64,000 nucleotides of DNA from UBA5794 sp963714375 (GTDB lineage Bacteria > Actinomycetota > Acidimicrobiia > Spongiisociales > UBA5794), in contig CAVQOG010000008.1 in NCBI GenBank assembly GCA_963714375.1, positions 186,001-250,000 of the forward strand, in the 5' to 3' direction. The number at the start of each line of letters is the position of its first letter. Position 1 is the stretch's first letter. Below, piece by piece: positions 7,500 through 15,423 of the stretch. The notes beneath the pieces were generated by a model. It saw only the letters and a program-made list of their open reading frames with translations, made no database searches and was not told where the DNA came from. Made by a program: the position numbers and the translations under genes.

Positions 7500-8529
7500 G
7501 CGGAGTCCCTGCGATGAATGCGTTGATGACACCGGCTGTTTCGTCCACCGGAACGACATAGGCCCGACCGTCACTCCCCGTCGCGTTCTTGACGGGCAAC
7601 GTTCGCGCATCAATGCTTCTCGAGTCAATGGTCAGCGCCTTTCTCCCGAGGTCCGCCATAAGCCCCAAGGTGAGACCCTCATCTGCGGTGATTTGATCGG
7701 CGAAGGTCGGGAGAAAGCTCGGGAGGTTGAACGCACTCGATGGAGAGGTTGCCTGCGAAAACAGGGCGATCAGAATCTCTTGTTGTCTGCCGGTTCGGGC
7801 GATGTCTCCACCGGGCGTTGATGTCCATGATCCGTTCTTCAGGATTTCATAGTGGCGCGACCGGGCGTAGGCGACGGCTTCCTCGCCGTTGAGCGTCTGT
7901 CGTCCGGCTTCGGTTCGGAAGCCGGACTTGCCGTCGCGTCCGGGGTAGTCGAAATCGAGCGTCACACCACCGAGAGAGTCAACAACTGCGCCGACTCCTG
8001 CGAAGTCGATCTCGACATAGTGGTGAATCGGTATCGTCGTTTCTGCCTGGATTGTCTCGACGAGAAGATCGGGTCCTCCGATGACGTACGAGGCATTGAT
8101 CCGGTTGACCCCGTTGCCTGGGATGTTGGCCTTCCAGTCTCGGGGGATACTGAGCATCTGAATCCCGGAGTTCGTGATGTGGGCGAGCATCATGACGTCG
8201 GTGCGTCGTCCGGCGAAGTCACCGAACTTGTCCACCCAATCATCGGGAACGGTCGAGCGATCATCGACACCCACGATGAGGAAGTTGATCGACTCGCCAT
8301 CGGGAATCGGGGACGAGTTCAAAGATGTGAGCTCGTCTGCTGCAATCCGATCAATTTTGCCTTCGGTGTAGGCCAGGAATGCATAGCCACCGAACACTCC
8401 GACAACAGCGAGCATCAAGAGGGTGAGCAGGATCTTTTGTGGCGCGCTCCATCGTCGTTTCCGACGCGCACGCTTTGGTGGCTCGGGAGTAACGGGGATC
8501 TCTGGGAAGGTTTCGGTGGTCCACGGCAT
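7489..8529 (-). CDS. LytR-CpsA-Psr family glycopolymer transferase
   Basis: The 346-residue product has a Pro/Arg-rich cytosolic N-terminus, one membrane anchor near residues 32-53, and an extracellular LCP domain: INFLIVGVDDRS, the RRTDVMMLAHI segment, SIPRDWKANIPG with the pyrophosphate-binding Arg, VVDSLGGVTLDF, and GEEAVAYARSRH. LCP enzymes transfer undecaprenyl-linked glycopolymers such as arabinogalactan or teichoic acids to peptidoglycan. The C-terminal part is less conserved. The gene is convergent with the class V enzyme. Just upstream of its start begins a heptamer repeat tract. Confidence 0.92.
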   Translation of the reverse strand: MPWTTETFPEIPVTPEPPKRARRKRRWSAPQKILLTLLMLAVVGVFGGYAFLAYTEGKIDRIAADELTSLNSSPIPDGESINFLIVGVDDRSTVPDDWVDKFGDFAGRRTDVMMLAHITNSGIQMLSIPRDWKANIPGNGVNRINASYVIGGPDLLVETIQAETTIPIHHYVEIDFAGVGAVVDSLGGVTLDFDYPGRDGKSGFRTEAGRQTLNGEEAVAYARSRHYEILKNGSWTSTPGGDIARTGRQQEILIALFSQATSPSSAFNLPSFLPTFADQITADEGLTLGLMADLGRKALTIDSRSIDARTLPVKNATGSDGRAYVVPVDETAGVINAFIAGTPLTP

Positions 8530-8562
8530 GGAGAACGCGAGGTTAGAACCCGAACTTCGATA

Positions 8563-8637
8563 CAGACGTCAGAAAACGGACGTCAGACGTCAGAATTCTG
8601 ATGACCGATGACTGATGACCGATGACCGATGACCGAC
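8563..8637. repeat. Heptamer tract upstream of the LCP gene
   Basis: Seven-nt periodic words: GACGTCA types first, then CCGATGA/CTGATGA repeated five times. Together with the tract at 8680-8742 it fills most of the 221-nt LCP-ilvD gap; no ORF is credible here. Confidence 0.9.
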
Positions 8638-8679
8638 CTAGGCAGTGGCTGGAAACCCCGTCCGTGTTCCGATCTCCGT

Positions 8680-8742
8680 CGGTCCTCGATCATCGGGCTT
8701 CGGATGTCGGTCGTCGGATATCGGATATCGGTCTCCGGTAAA
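8680..8742. repeat. Heptamer tract running into the ilvD promoter
   Basis: Nine consecutive 7-nt units beginning CG (CGGTCCT, CGATCAT, CGGGCTT, CGGATGT, CGGTCGT, CGGATAT twice, CGGTCTC, CGGTAAA). The last unit contains the start of the ilvD -10 box. Confidence 0.88.
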
Positions 8743-8744
8743 CT
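8739..8744 (+). promoter_or_regulatory. Leaderless -10 box for ilvD
   Basis: TAAACT ends 6 nt before the ATG at 8751; no Shine-Dalgarno sequence is present. Confidence 0.6.
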
Positions 8745-8750
8745 CGGACG

Positions 8751-10418
8751 ATGCCAAACAAGATTCACTCTCAGGATGTAACGATCGGATCAGCGAGGGC
8801 TGGTGCCAGAGCCATGTTGCGAGCCGTGGGACTCGGTGAAGACGACTTCGTCAAGGCCCAGGTGGGTGTGGTTTCCGCTGGCAACGAGGTGACACCGTGC
8901 AATGTCACCGGACCGAAGCTTGCGGGTTTTGCAAAGATCGGTGTGCGTCAGGCCGGGGCGGTTGGCCTCGAATTCGCGACGATTGCCGTGTCCGACGGAA
9001 TCGCGATGGGGCACGAGGGGATGCGTGCGTCACTTGTTTCTCGTGAAGTCATCGCAGACAGCGTTGAACTTGTCATGCATGCCGAGCGGTTCGACGCGAT
9101 GGTCTCGATCGCCGGTTGTGACAAGTCCCTCCCCGGCATGCTGATGGCGGCTGCCCGCCACAACCTGCCCTCGGTCTTTCTCTACGGAGGTTCATCCTTG
9201 CCAGGGGTTGTCGATGGCAAAGACATATCGATTGTCGACGTGTTTGAAGGCATTGGAGCTCATTCCGAGGGAACCATCACCGACGCTCAGCTTCTCACGA
9301 TCGAGCAGAACGCCTGCCCTGGCGACGGTGCATGTGCTGGCATGTTCACAGCGAACACAATGGCATCGGTCGGTGAGGCGATCGGCATGTCCCTTCCCGG
9401 ATCGGCATCCGTCCCAGCGGTTGACTCCAGACTTGAGGAATATGCCCGTCGATCTGGTGAGGCCGTCATTGCACTCCTGAAGAAGGACATCCGCCCTCGC
9501 GACATCATGACGAGGGCTGCATTCGAGAATGCGATCACTGTGGTCATGGCCCTTGGCGGATCCACCAATGCGGTCCTTCACCTGCTGGCGATGGCAAACG
9601 AGGCCGACGTCGATCTCACGCTTGAGGACTTCGACACAATTTCCCGCCGGACGCCCCATATTGGTGACATGAAGCCGTTCGGAAAGTATCACATGGTGAA
9701 TCTTGACCGAATCGGAGGGGTTCCTGTTGTTCTGAAGCTCCTTCTGGACGCCGGTCTCCTCCACGGAGACGTCATGACGGTAACGGGCAAGACAATGGCT
9801 GAAAACCTTGCAGATGTCGTGGTGCCAACTGATCAGGATGTTGTGCGATCGATTGACAACCCACTGGCTCCCGAGGGTGGCATTGCGGTGCTGCGCGGAT
9901 CACTCGCACCCGAGGGTGCCGTGGTCAAGATCGCGGGGGTCGAACTTGATGTCTTTGAAGGAACAGCACGGGTATTCAACGACGAGCAGCACGCACTTGA
10001 AGCGTTGTGGGCGCACGATCTCCATCCAAACGATGTCGTCGTCATCCGATACGAGGGGCCGAAGGGTGGTCCCGGAATGCGCGAGATGCTTGCGATCACC
10101 GCGGCAATCAAGGGTGCTGGACTCGGGAAGGAAGTCCTGCTGATCACCGACGGTCGGTTCTCCGGTGGAACCACCGGACTGTGTATCGGCCATGTCGCCC
10201 CCGAGGCTGCCCACGGTGGTCCGATCGGTCTGGTGCAGGAGGGCGACAGGATTCGTATCGATATCCCGAATCGTCGCCTCGACGTCCTCATCGACGATGC
10301 CGAGTTTGGGGCTCGAAGGGCTGCGTGGGAGCCGATCCCTCCAAGATATACGAGGGGTGCGCTCGCCAAGTACGCCAAGCTCGTCGGCTCAGCAGAATCC
10401 GGCGCCATCCTCTCGTAG
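8751..10418 (+). CDS. ilvD: Dihydroxy-acid dehydratase
   Basis: IlvD dehydrates 2,3-dihydroxyisovalerate and its homologue in valine, leucine and isoleucine synthesis. The 555-residue product has the three cluster-binding cysteines at Cys50 (EVTPCNVTG), Cys123 ([10 protein letters not shown]) and Cys195 ([10 protein letters not shown]), typical of the [2Fe-2S] bacterial/plant-like branch. The [12 protein letters not shown] segment and the C-terminal TDGRFSGGT loop with the catalytic serine are also present. Length is normal. The gene stands alone, between two heptamer-repeat regions, with no other ilv genes in the window. Confidence 0.97.
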   Translation: MPNKIHSQDVTIGSARAGARAMLRAVGLGEDDFVKAQVGVVSAGNEVTPCNVTGPKLAGFAKIGVRQAGAVGLEFATIAVSDGIAMGHEGMRASLVSREVIADSVELVMHAERFDAMVSIAGCDKSLPGMLMAAARHNLPSVFLYGGSSLPGVVDGKDISIVDVFEGIGAHSEGTITDAQLLTIEQNACPGDGACAGMFTANTMASVGEAIGMSLPGSASVPAVDSRLEEYARRSGEAVIALLKKDIRPRDIMTRAAFENAITVVMALGGSTNAVLHLLAMANEADVDLTLEDFDTISRRTPHIGDMKPFGKYHMVNLDRIGGVPVVLKLLLDAGLLHGDVMTVTGKTMAENLADVVVPTDQDVVRSIDNPLAPEGGIAVLRGSLAPEGAVVKIAGVELDVFEGTARVFNDEQHALEALWAHDLHPNDVVVIRYEGPKGGPGMREMLAITAAIKGAGLGKEVLLITDGRFSGGTTGLCIGHVAPEAAHGGPIGLVQEGDRIRIDIPNRRLDVLIDDAEFGARRAAWEPIPPRYTRGALAKYAKLVGSAESGAILS

Positions 10419-10420
10419 CA

Positions 10421-10460
10421 CTGATCTGACGTCAGACGTCAGACGTCAGAAGTCAGTTGG
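10421..10460. repeat. Heptamer tract after ilvD
   Basis: Units CTGACGT, CAGACGT (twice), CAGAAGT and CAGTTGG in strict 7-nt register directly after the ilvD stop. Confidence 0.88.
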
Positions 10461-10490
10461 TCCCGAACCTCCGGTTGGAGCCGCGCTGCT

Positions 10491-10524
10491 GGCTGAAAGC
10501 TGAAAGCCGAGAGCTGATAGCTCC
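10491..10524. repeat. Heptamer tract of CTGAAAG type
   Basis: Units CTGAAAG, CTGAAAG, CCGAGAG, CTGATAG in 7-nt register between ilvD and the selW-like gene. Confidence 0.88.
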
Positions 10525-10553
10525 TCGTAGTCCGACTTCCGATGGCTGACCCG

Positions 10554-10581
10554 ATATCGGTAATCAGTCATCGGTCATCGG
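10554..10581. repeat. Heptamer tract of CGGTCAT type
   Basis: Units related to CGGTAAT, CAGTCAT, CGGTCAT and CGG, ending 10 nt before the promoter of the selenoprotein gene. Confidence 0.8.
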
Positions 10582-10590
10582 TTTCACACC

Positions 10591-10596
10591 TACCAT
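10591..10596 (+). promoter_or_regulatory. Leaderless -10 box for the selW-like gene
   Basis: TACCAT ends 6 nt before the ATG at 10603. This spacing is the one seen at many other genes here and supports the start upstream of the in-frame TGA. Confidence 0.6.
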
Positions 10597-10602
10597 GACG
10601 CC

Positions 10603-10866
10603 ATGCATCTATCAATTGAGTACTGCGCCTCTTGAGGCTATACGGACCGTGCCGTGCGCATGGTTGAAGCAATCCTCGGCAAGTTCGAGCACTACATCGA
10701 CGACGTTACGGTCATCCCGTCAAGTGGCGGTGTGTTTGAGGTCACCGTCGGCGAAAAGCTCGTCTTCTCGAAGAAACAACTGGAAAGACACGCCGAGATC
10801 CAAGAAGTCCTCGACGCCATCGACGCCGTCATCGGCCCGATTCCGGATCCAGTAGGCGAACACTGA
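10603..10866 (+). CDS. SelW-like (Rdx family) selenoprotein with in-frame UGA
   Basis: The frame from ATG 10603 reads MHLSIEYCAS, then TGA at 10633-10635, then GYTDRAVRMVEAIL and continues to 10866. Reading the TGA as selenocysteine gives an 87-residue SelT/SelW/SelH-family protein with the redox motif CASUGY, the position at which SelW proteins carry Cys-x2-Sec. Downstream GGVFEVTVGEKLVFSKK matches the family core. The family has a thioredoxin-like fold and is thought to act in thiol redox chemistry. A short hairpin begins 16 nt after the TGA (CCGT, loop GCGC, ATGG at 10652-10663), where a bacterial SECIS is expected. Start and frame agree with the leaderless -10 box. An alternative is a stop-inactivated Cys homologue, or initiation downstream at the GTG at 10654, which would lose the active site. 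sel genes are not in the window. Confidence 0.85.
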
Positions 10867-10909
10867 CCAGAAGTCTCCGACGTCCGACGTCGGTACCCGG
10901 TACCCGCCA

Positions 10910-10915
10910 TACACT
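10910..10915 (+). promoter_or_regulatory. Leaderless -10 box for a small Cys-rich gene
   Basis: TACACT ends 6 nt before the ATG at 10922. Confidence 0.55.
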
Positions 10916-10921
10916 TGCTCC

Positions 10922-11113
10922 ATGTCACGCGGACACTCCAACGCCGTTCTCGTGGCGGATCTTCTTTCTGATGATGGTCCGTTCACGCACATCGCCGACA
11001 CATTCGTCTCGGCGCGATGTGCCAGTTGTGGGGCAGGGCTCACCCACGATCCCCGCCATGGCGAGTGGGGCTCGTATTGCGCGACCTGCCTACCCAACAG
11101 CAGAACCGCCTAA
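10922..11113 (+). CDS. Small zinc-ribbon-like protein
   Basis: A 63-residue protein with two CxxC knuckles, CASCGAG near residues 33-39 and YCATCLP near 52-58, spaced as in a compact zinc ribbon (CxxC-N15-CxxC). The N-terminal half is hydrophilic with no other recognisable motif. A TACACT box 6 nt before the ATG supports expression as a leaderless transcript. Its stop overlaps the end of the convergent amidohydrolase by 4 nt. No function can be assigned; nucleic-acid or protein binding is possible. Confidence 0.65.
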   Translation: MSRGHSNAVLVADLLSDDGPFTHIADTFVSARCASCGAGLTHDPRHGEWGSYCATCLPNSRTA

Positions 11114-12678
11114 TCCACCCACGTCGGTTGGTTTCGGTCCACGTGCATTCGATCGCCTCCGACGTAGGTATCCAGAACGTGTGCACCGTGGACTTGCGCG
11201 GGTGTCGCCGTACGAAAGTCACAATCAACAACCGCCAGATCAGCAGGGCTCCCCACTGACAACGGATCCAATTCGCGGAGAGCAACAGCGCCACCGGATG
11301 TGAATACATCGAGTGCTTCGACACCCGTGAGTGCCTCATCGGGTGCAATTCCGTGGCGGTCCATCGCGGCGGCGATTCCCCACAGCGGATGTGGAGGTTC
11401 CACGATGCTGTCCGATGACCCGGCGAGTGTGATGCCCGCCTGCCGCATCGATCGGAATGGGTATGCCCATCCCATCCGCTCTGGACCGAGCCGCTTGCCG
11501 AGCCACCCCTCCTCGGACGCGAGGAACGCCGGCTGGACCACTGCAGTCGCTCCTGTTCGTGCGAAGTCCCCGATGAGTTGTGGGCTTGCGACCGACACGT
11601 GCTCCATCCGGAGATCTCTGGCTGCGGCACCTTGCGACAGCAATGATGTGAACACATCGAGTACCTCGGAAATCGCACGGTCACCAATCGCATGGATCGC
11701 AACCATCCCGCCAAGGCTGAGGCTGTGACGCGACACCACAACGTCCTCCTCGGTGAGGCGAAATGTGCCGGTCGTATCGACGTCGGAGAAGGGAGAACAC
11801 ATGGCAGCGGTGTGGCCTCCAAGACTCCCGTCCGAGAAACGCTTCACCCCGAGCCACGTCAACCGATCCCCGGCATCTGTGAGTGTCTTCGCTGCTGCTG
11901 CGAGTTCGGCTGGTGTTGAGGCGATCGAGAGACCATGGACCCGGATGGGGAGATCACCTGCGACCTCGCGAAGAAGTTCAGACTCTGCCGCGAGCTTCTC
12001 GTACGGGCTCTCCCCGTATCCGATAATTGCGCCGATTGAGGTGATGCCGAGCCCGCCGAGTCTGGTCAGACCATCGATGAGTGACGATGCCGGAAGGGGT
12101 GCACCTCTCGAAAGTGAGGTCGCGATGAGCCCCGTCGCCGTTTCACGCAGAACGCCCGTCGGTTCGCCGGATTCGGAGCGGTCGATGATCCCACCATCGG
12201 GGTCGGCCGTTCCTGCATCGATTCCGGAGTTCGCGAGGGCTCGTGAGTTTGCGACGGCGATGTGGCCGCAGTATCGGTAGATGACAGCTGGGCGGTCCGG
12301 GACGGCGCGGTCGAGATCCTCCCGCGTCGGGAGTCTTTGCTCGATGAGTGATTCGTCATCGAACCGAGATGCGACGATCGGGACACCCGGCGGTTGCGAA
12401 CGCGCATACGTCGCGAGCCGATCGACAAGGTCGGCGATCGAGTTCGCTGACTTGAGAGAGCAGCCCGACAGCAGTGCGGCGTAGGGAATCGCGTGAATAT
12501 GAGCGTCCCGAAAGCCTGGGGTAACGAAGCCCCCGTCGTAGACAACCACGTGGTCGCCATCGCGTACGATCTCCTGCGATTCGCCAACAGACCTTATGTT
12601 CCCCTCCTCGATTGCTATCGCGTTGCCAATAGCGCCACGTCCGGAGAGGACCGCATCAGCGACGAGCACGGTCCTCAC
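11110..12678 (-). CDS. Amidohydrolase family 3 (YtcJ-like) metal-dependent hydrolase
   Basis: The 522-residue product has the amidohydrolase-3 layout: a small beta-sandwich strand pair at both ends (VVVYDGGFVTPGFRDAHIH at residues about 47-65 and SPADLAVVDCD near the end) flanking a TIM barrel. Metal-site candidates are DAHIH, the segment VKRFSDGSLGGHTA with the bridging lysine region, AIHAIGDRA, RMEHV and the Asp in GSSDS. Family members hydrolyse formamides, carbamates or related amides; the substrate is unknown. The start overlaps the stop of the upstream inositol monophosphatase by 4 nt, so both are one unit. Confidence 0.9.
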   Translation of the reverse strand: MRTVLVADAVLSGRGAIGNAIAIEEGNIRSVGESQEIVRDGDHVVVYDGGFVTPGFRDAHIHAIPYAALLSGCSLKSANSIADLVDRLATYARSQPPGVPIVASRFDDESLIEQRLPTREDLDRAVPDRPAVIYRYCGHIAVANSRALANSGIDAGTADPDGGIIDRSESGEPTGVLRETATGLIATSLSRGAPLPASSLIDGLTRLGGLGITSIGAIIGYGESPYEKLAAESELLREVAGDLPIRVHGLSIASTPAELAAAAKTLTDAGDRLTWLGVKRFSDGSLGGHTAAMCSPFSDVDTTGTFRLTEEDVVVSRHSLSLGGMVAIHAIGDRAISEVLDVFTSLLSQGAAARDLRMEHVSVASPQLIGDFARTGATAVVQPAFLASEEGWLGKRLGPERMGWAYPFRSMRQAGITLAGSSDSIVEPPHPLWGIAAAMDRHGIAPDEALTGVEALDVFTSGGAVALRELDPLSVGSPADLAVVDCDFRTATPAQVHGAHVLDTYVGGDRMHVDRNQPTWVD

Positions 12679-13466
12679 GATGGCCGCAGATGTGGCGGAC
12701 AGAATTCATCGATGATCTCGCGGACCGACTCGTGCAGTGTTCCGTTCGAAGCAATGACCAGAGGGTTTGATGGGTCTGATTCGGCTCCGAAGGGGTCCGT
12801 CACCGAGCCACCAGCCTCGCGAACGAGCACCATCCCTGCGGCGCCGTCCCACGGCGCAATGCCGAGCTCCCAGTATGCGTCGAAGCGACCGGCTGCGGTC
12901 CATGCCAGATCGAGTGCAGCTGATCCGAAACGTCGGAGTCCATTGATGTGTCGCAGCATTTCTCGCACGACAACGCTCAGTGAGTCGGCATGAACGTCGT
13001 GGTCATAGGGAAACCCGGTTGCCACAACCGCGGTTGAGATATCGGCAGTGGAAGACACCGAAATCGCCTCACCGTTGCAATGAGCACCCTGGCCAAGGGA
13101 TGCGGTGAACACCTCGTCGCGCATTGCGTCATGGACGACACCGACAAGACCCGCTGTGCCGTCATATAAAGCGACCGACACGGACACCTGGGGAATGGAG
13201 TGGACGAAGTTGACGGTGCCGTCGAGTGGATCGACGATCCATTGTCGCCCCGTCAGGACGACTCCGCCTGTCTCCTCTGCAAGAACTGCGTCGTTCGGTC
13301 GATGCTCGGCAAGTATCGCAACGATCGCCTTCTCGGCCGCACGATCGACGGCGGTGACAGGGTCGAATCGAGCCTTGTATTCGGCTTTGTGCGGTGACCC
13401 GAAGTGGTCCCTGATGATCGCAGCTCCGGCGTGTGCGGCTCGAACGGCAACCGAGAGATCATCCAT
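12675..13466 (-). CDS. Inositol monophosphatase family phosphatase
   Basis: A 263-residue Mg2+-dependent phosphatase of the IMPase superfamily. Metal ligands are visible as Glu64/65 in AEETGG, and Asp79-Pro-Leu-Asp82-Gly-Thr in WIVDPLDGTVNFVHS; the second motif WDGAAGMVLVREAGG lies in the C-terminal third. It may act as inositol-1-phosphatase (inositol lipid or mycothiol precursors) or as histidinol-phosphatase HisN; the sequence alone does not decide. The ATG at 13466 is supported by a TACCAT box 7 nt upstream; the long upstream open frame is antisense to lnt and not coding. Confidence 0.92.
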   Translation of the reverse strand: MDDLSVAVRAAHAGAAIIRDHFGSPHKAEYKARFDPVTAVDRAAEKAIVAILAEHRPNDAVLAEETGGVVLTGRQWIVDPLDGTVNFVHSIPQVSVSVALYDGTAGLVGVVHDAMRDEVFTASLGQGAHCNGEAISVSSTADISTAVVATGFPYDHDVHADSLSVVVREMLRHINGLRRFGSAALDLAWTAAGRFDAYWELGIAPWDGAAGMVLVREAGGSVTDPFGAESDPSNPLVIASNGTLHESVREIIDEFCPPHLRPS

Positions 13467-13473
13467 GGCGACG

Positions 13474-13479
13474 ATGGTA
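13474..13479 (-). promoter_or_regulatory. Leaderless -10 box for the IMPase-amidohydrolase unit
   Basis: TACCAT on the minus strand ends 7 nt before the ATG at 13466; it forms a divergent promoter pair with lnt. Confidence 0.6.
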
Positions 13480-13522
13480 TCGGCGCCCGTGCTCCTGACC
13501 GACCGAACAGGGACTCCGGCCC

Positions 13523-13528
13523 TATCCT
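13523..13528 (+). promoter_or_regulatory. -10 box for lnt
   Basis: TATCCT ends 8 nt before the ATG at 13537, giving a leaderless or nearly leaderless transcript. Confidence 0.55.
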
Positions 13529-13536
13529 GACCCGTC

Positions 13537-15024
13537 ATGGTGCCAATCGCACTCGTTGCCGCGAGCTCGCTGATGATGTGGGCGGCGTTTCCTCCAATCG
13601 GTCTTGGACCGTTGGCGTTCGTCGCACCCATCCCGTTCTTCATTGCGATACGCCGCGTCGAAAAGGGCTCCGTCGCGGCAATGCTCGGCTTCGGGTGGGG
13701 AGCGTTGTTCTTCGGCCTTCTCCTCACTTGGCTCATCGAGCTCGGGTTTGTGGCTTGGATTCCCGTCATCGTTGTGATGGGGGCTTTCACCGCCGGATAT
13801 GGGTTTGCAACGTGGGCGTTTCGTCTTTGGGCACCGTGGCGCTGGTGGCTCATCGCTATTGGTGGCTGGACGTTGATGGAGTTTGTGCGTGGCCGGTTCC
13901 CATTTGGCGGGTTCCCATGGGGTGATATCGGATACCCAGCTGCTGGCCTCCCCGGTGCCACGGGATCGGTGCAGTGGATCGGGCCCTCTGGTTGGACCGT
14001 CCTTGTGATTGGCGTTGCAGCAGGCATCACGCTCGTGATCGAGAGCAAGGATCAGTGGCGGATGGCGGTCGACTCGACTGTTGTCGTGGTACTTGTGATC
14101 ATTGCAGGCAGCCTCTTTCCTCCGGCGCCGGCTGCACAGGTGGGTCGTACCGCGATCGTTCAGGGAGGCAGCCCGTGTCCACAGACGCGATGCCAGAACG
14201 AGAATCGACGGATCTACGAGTCACATCTTGCGCTCACGAAGACGATTCCGGTCGATTCGGTGGAGTTCGTCATTTGGCCCGAGAACTCGACTGGGACGCC
14301 ATACGAGCCTGATACCAACGAAGACGTGAGAAACGAGATTGTCGAGGAGGCCCGAAGGCTTGATGCCTACATACTGGTGTCAGGCACGCGATCGGTCGGT
14401 GCCTCCGAGTTCGTGAACTTCAACATCGTGTATTCACCCGAGGGAGTGAAGCTTGGCGAGTATCACAAGCAGCATCCTGTTCCCTTTGGTGAGTACGTTC
14501 CGCTCCGCGGACTCCTTGGCTTTGTACCGCAGCTCGACCAGGTGCCGAGAGACATGATCTCAGGAACCGAACCGGTCGTCTTTCCCACGGAGTACGGCAT
14601 CTTGGGATCCGTCATCTCCTTTGAGGGAGCGTTTGCGCGCTCGATGCGTGCTGTGGCCCGCGCTGGCGCCGAGTCGATGGTGATTGCCACGAACGAATCC
14701 AGTTACGGCGTGTCTTCAGCCTCTGATCAGCTGATCGCTCTCGCCAAGGTGAATGCTGCGGCGGTGGGCCTTGATACCGCCCTTGCGGCGATCACCGGCA
14801 AATCGACGTTCATTCTTGGCGACGGGACGGTTGGACCCACGACGAACCAACTTGAAGAGGTTGTCCTCTACGGATCGTTGCAGTTCAGGATCGGGCCACA
14901 AACGATCTGGGTTCGGTTCGGGGATTGGCTTGCACTGGTAGCGATGATCGTTGCCATTGCGGCAGTTGCGCTGCCCGGAGAGCGTGGCATCACACCGATC
15001 GCCGGTTCAAGGCAGAAATCCTGA
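13537..15024 (+). CDS. lnt: Apolipoprotein N-acyltransferase-like protein lacking the catalytic cysteine
   Basis: The 495-residue protein has six or seven N-terminal membrane helices (to about residue 195), a nitrilase-like extracytoplasmic domain and one C-terminal helix, the architecture of Lnt, which adds the third acyl chain to lipoproteins. The catalytic Glu249 (IWPENST) and Lys311 (YHKQHPVPFGEY) are in place. At the nucleophile position, where Lnt has Cys followed by Tyr/Phe-Glu, this protein has Ser361 (VISFEGAF; codon TCC at 14617-14619, one base from TGC). Either the enzyme uses serine, is inactive in acyl transfer, or has another role. The rest of the fold is intact, so this is not a decayed gene. 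Confidence 0.88.
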   Translation: MVPIALVAASSLMMWAAFPPIGLGPLAFVAPIPFFIAIRRVEKGSVAAMLGFGWGALFFGLLLTWLIELGFVAWIPVIVVMGAFTAGYGFATWAFRLWAPWRWWLIAIGGWTLMEFVRGRFPFGGFPWGDIGYPAAGLPGATGSVQWIGPSGWTVLVIGVAAGITLVIESKDQWRMAVDSTVVVVLVIIAGSLFPPAPAAQVGRTAIVQGGSPCPQTRCQNENRRIYESHLALTKTIPVDSVEFVIWPENSTGTPYEPDTNEDVRNEIVEEARRLDAYILVSGTRSVGASEFVNFNIVYSPEGVKLGEYHKQHPVPFGEYVPLRGLLGFVPQLDQVPRDMISGTEPVVFPTEYGILGSVISFEGAFARSMRAVARAGAESMVIATNESSYGVSSASDQLIALAKVNAAAVGLDTALAAITGKSTFILGDGTVGPTTNQLEEVVLYGSLQFRIGPQTIWVRFGDWLALVAMIVAIAAVALPGERGITPIAGSRQKS

Positions 15025-15032
15025 TCTTCCTC

Positions 15033-15061
15033 TTGCAGGTTGGGGTTTGGTGTCTTACAAT
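15033..15061 (+). promoter_or_regulatory. Sigma70-type promoter for a small Cys-rich gene
   Basis: TTGCAG at 15033-15038, a 17-nt spacer, then TACAAT at 15056-15061. The transcript would begin near 15068 and run through the small ORF at 15154 to the terminator at 15360. Confidence 0.65.
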
Positions 15062-15153
15062 CAGAAGACCGAGATTTACCGGCGGTGCTCTCGCGTGTCC
15101 AATCGCGCGTTGCGTCGCCTCATCAAGAAAACGAAGAAAGGCGCCCAGACCAA

Positions 15154-15345
15154 ATGTCTGACATTCTGAAAGCATCACGACCCAAGGGCCGTTCCCGCCG
15201 TCCGAAGACTTACGACGAGGATCGCACCTGTGCGGTCAGCGAGTGCACAACGTTGCTCTCGAAGTACAACCGGGCAGAGTTCTGCCATCCGCACCGTCCG
15301 GTTCGGTACCCACGCCTGAGGGGCGTACTCACCTCTGAAGAGTGA
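15154..15345 (+). CDS. Small Cys/His-rich protein of actinobacterial type
   Basis: A 63-residue basic protein with a single compact zinc-binding pattern: CAVSECTTLLSKYN, then EFCHPH, i.e. Cys-x4-Cys-x12-Cys-x-His or similar. Comparable short proteins with a C..C...LS.YN....C..H pattern occur in actinobacteria, with unknown role. It is preceded by a good promoter and an AAAGG motif about 13 nt before the ATG, and followed at once by a strong terminator, which supports a one-gene transcript. A longer upstream in-frame extension crosses the promoter and is not believed. Confidence 0.7.
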   Translation: MSDILKASRPKGRSRRPKTYDEDRTCAVSECTTLLSKYNRAEFCHPHRPVRYPRLRGVLTSEE

Positions 15346-15355
15346 GAAGGACTCG

Positions 15356-15390
15356 AAAAGGGGCGGGACCTGGCGGTCCCGCCCCTTTTC
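15356..15390. terminator. Strong bidirectional intrinsic terminator
   Basis: A perfect 10-bp stem GGGGCGGGAC/GTCCCGCCCC with a 6-nt loop, flanked by AAAA on the left and TTTT on the right. It lies between the small Cys-rich gene and the convergent aminotransferase. Confidence 0.9.
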
Positions 15391-15395
15391 TCGTT

Positions 15396-15423
15396 GCTTT
15401 CAGCTTTCAGCTTTCAGCTTTCG
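15396..15423. repeat. Heptamer tract overlapping an aminotransferase stop codon
   Basis: CTTTCAG repeated in 7-nt register. The stop codon of the convergent aminotransferase (complement of 15414-15416) and its last two residues, Glu-Ser, are encoded by these units. Confidence 0.9.

Noticed and set aside
8563..8637. CRISPR-like array
   Set aside because: Units are 7 nt with no spacers and no cas genes are present, so it is a tandem heptamer tract.
10654..10866. Short 70-residue ORF starting after the in-frame TGA
   Set aside because: It lacks the CxxC/U redox motif and a start signal; the longer UGA-containing frame fits the family and the -10 box.
12675..14048. Long minus-strand version of the inositol monophosphatase (457 residues)
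   Set aside because: The first 194 residues are antisense to lnt and low-complexity; ATG 13466 with its TACCAT box is the real start.
15050..15169. 39-residue basic ORF starting GTG at 15050
   Set aside because: It overlaps the TTGCAG-N17-TACAAT promoter of the gene at 15154 and has no ribosome-binding site; it is more likely the leader of that transcript.
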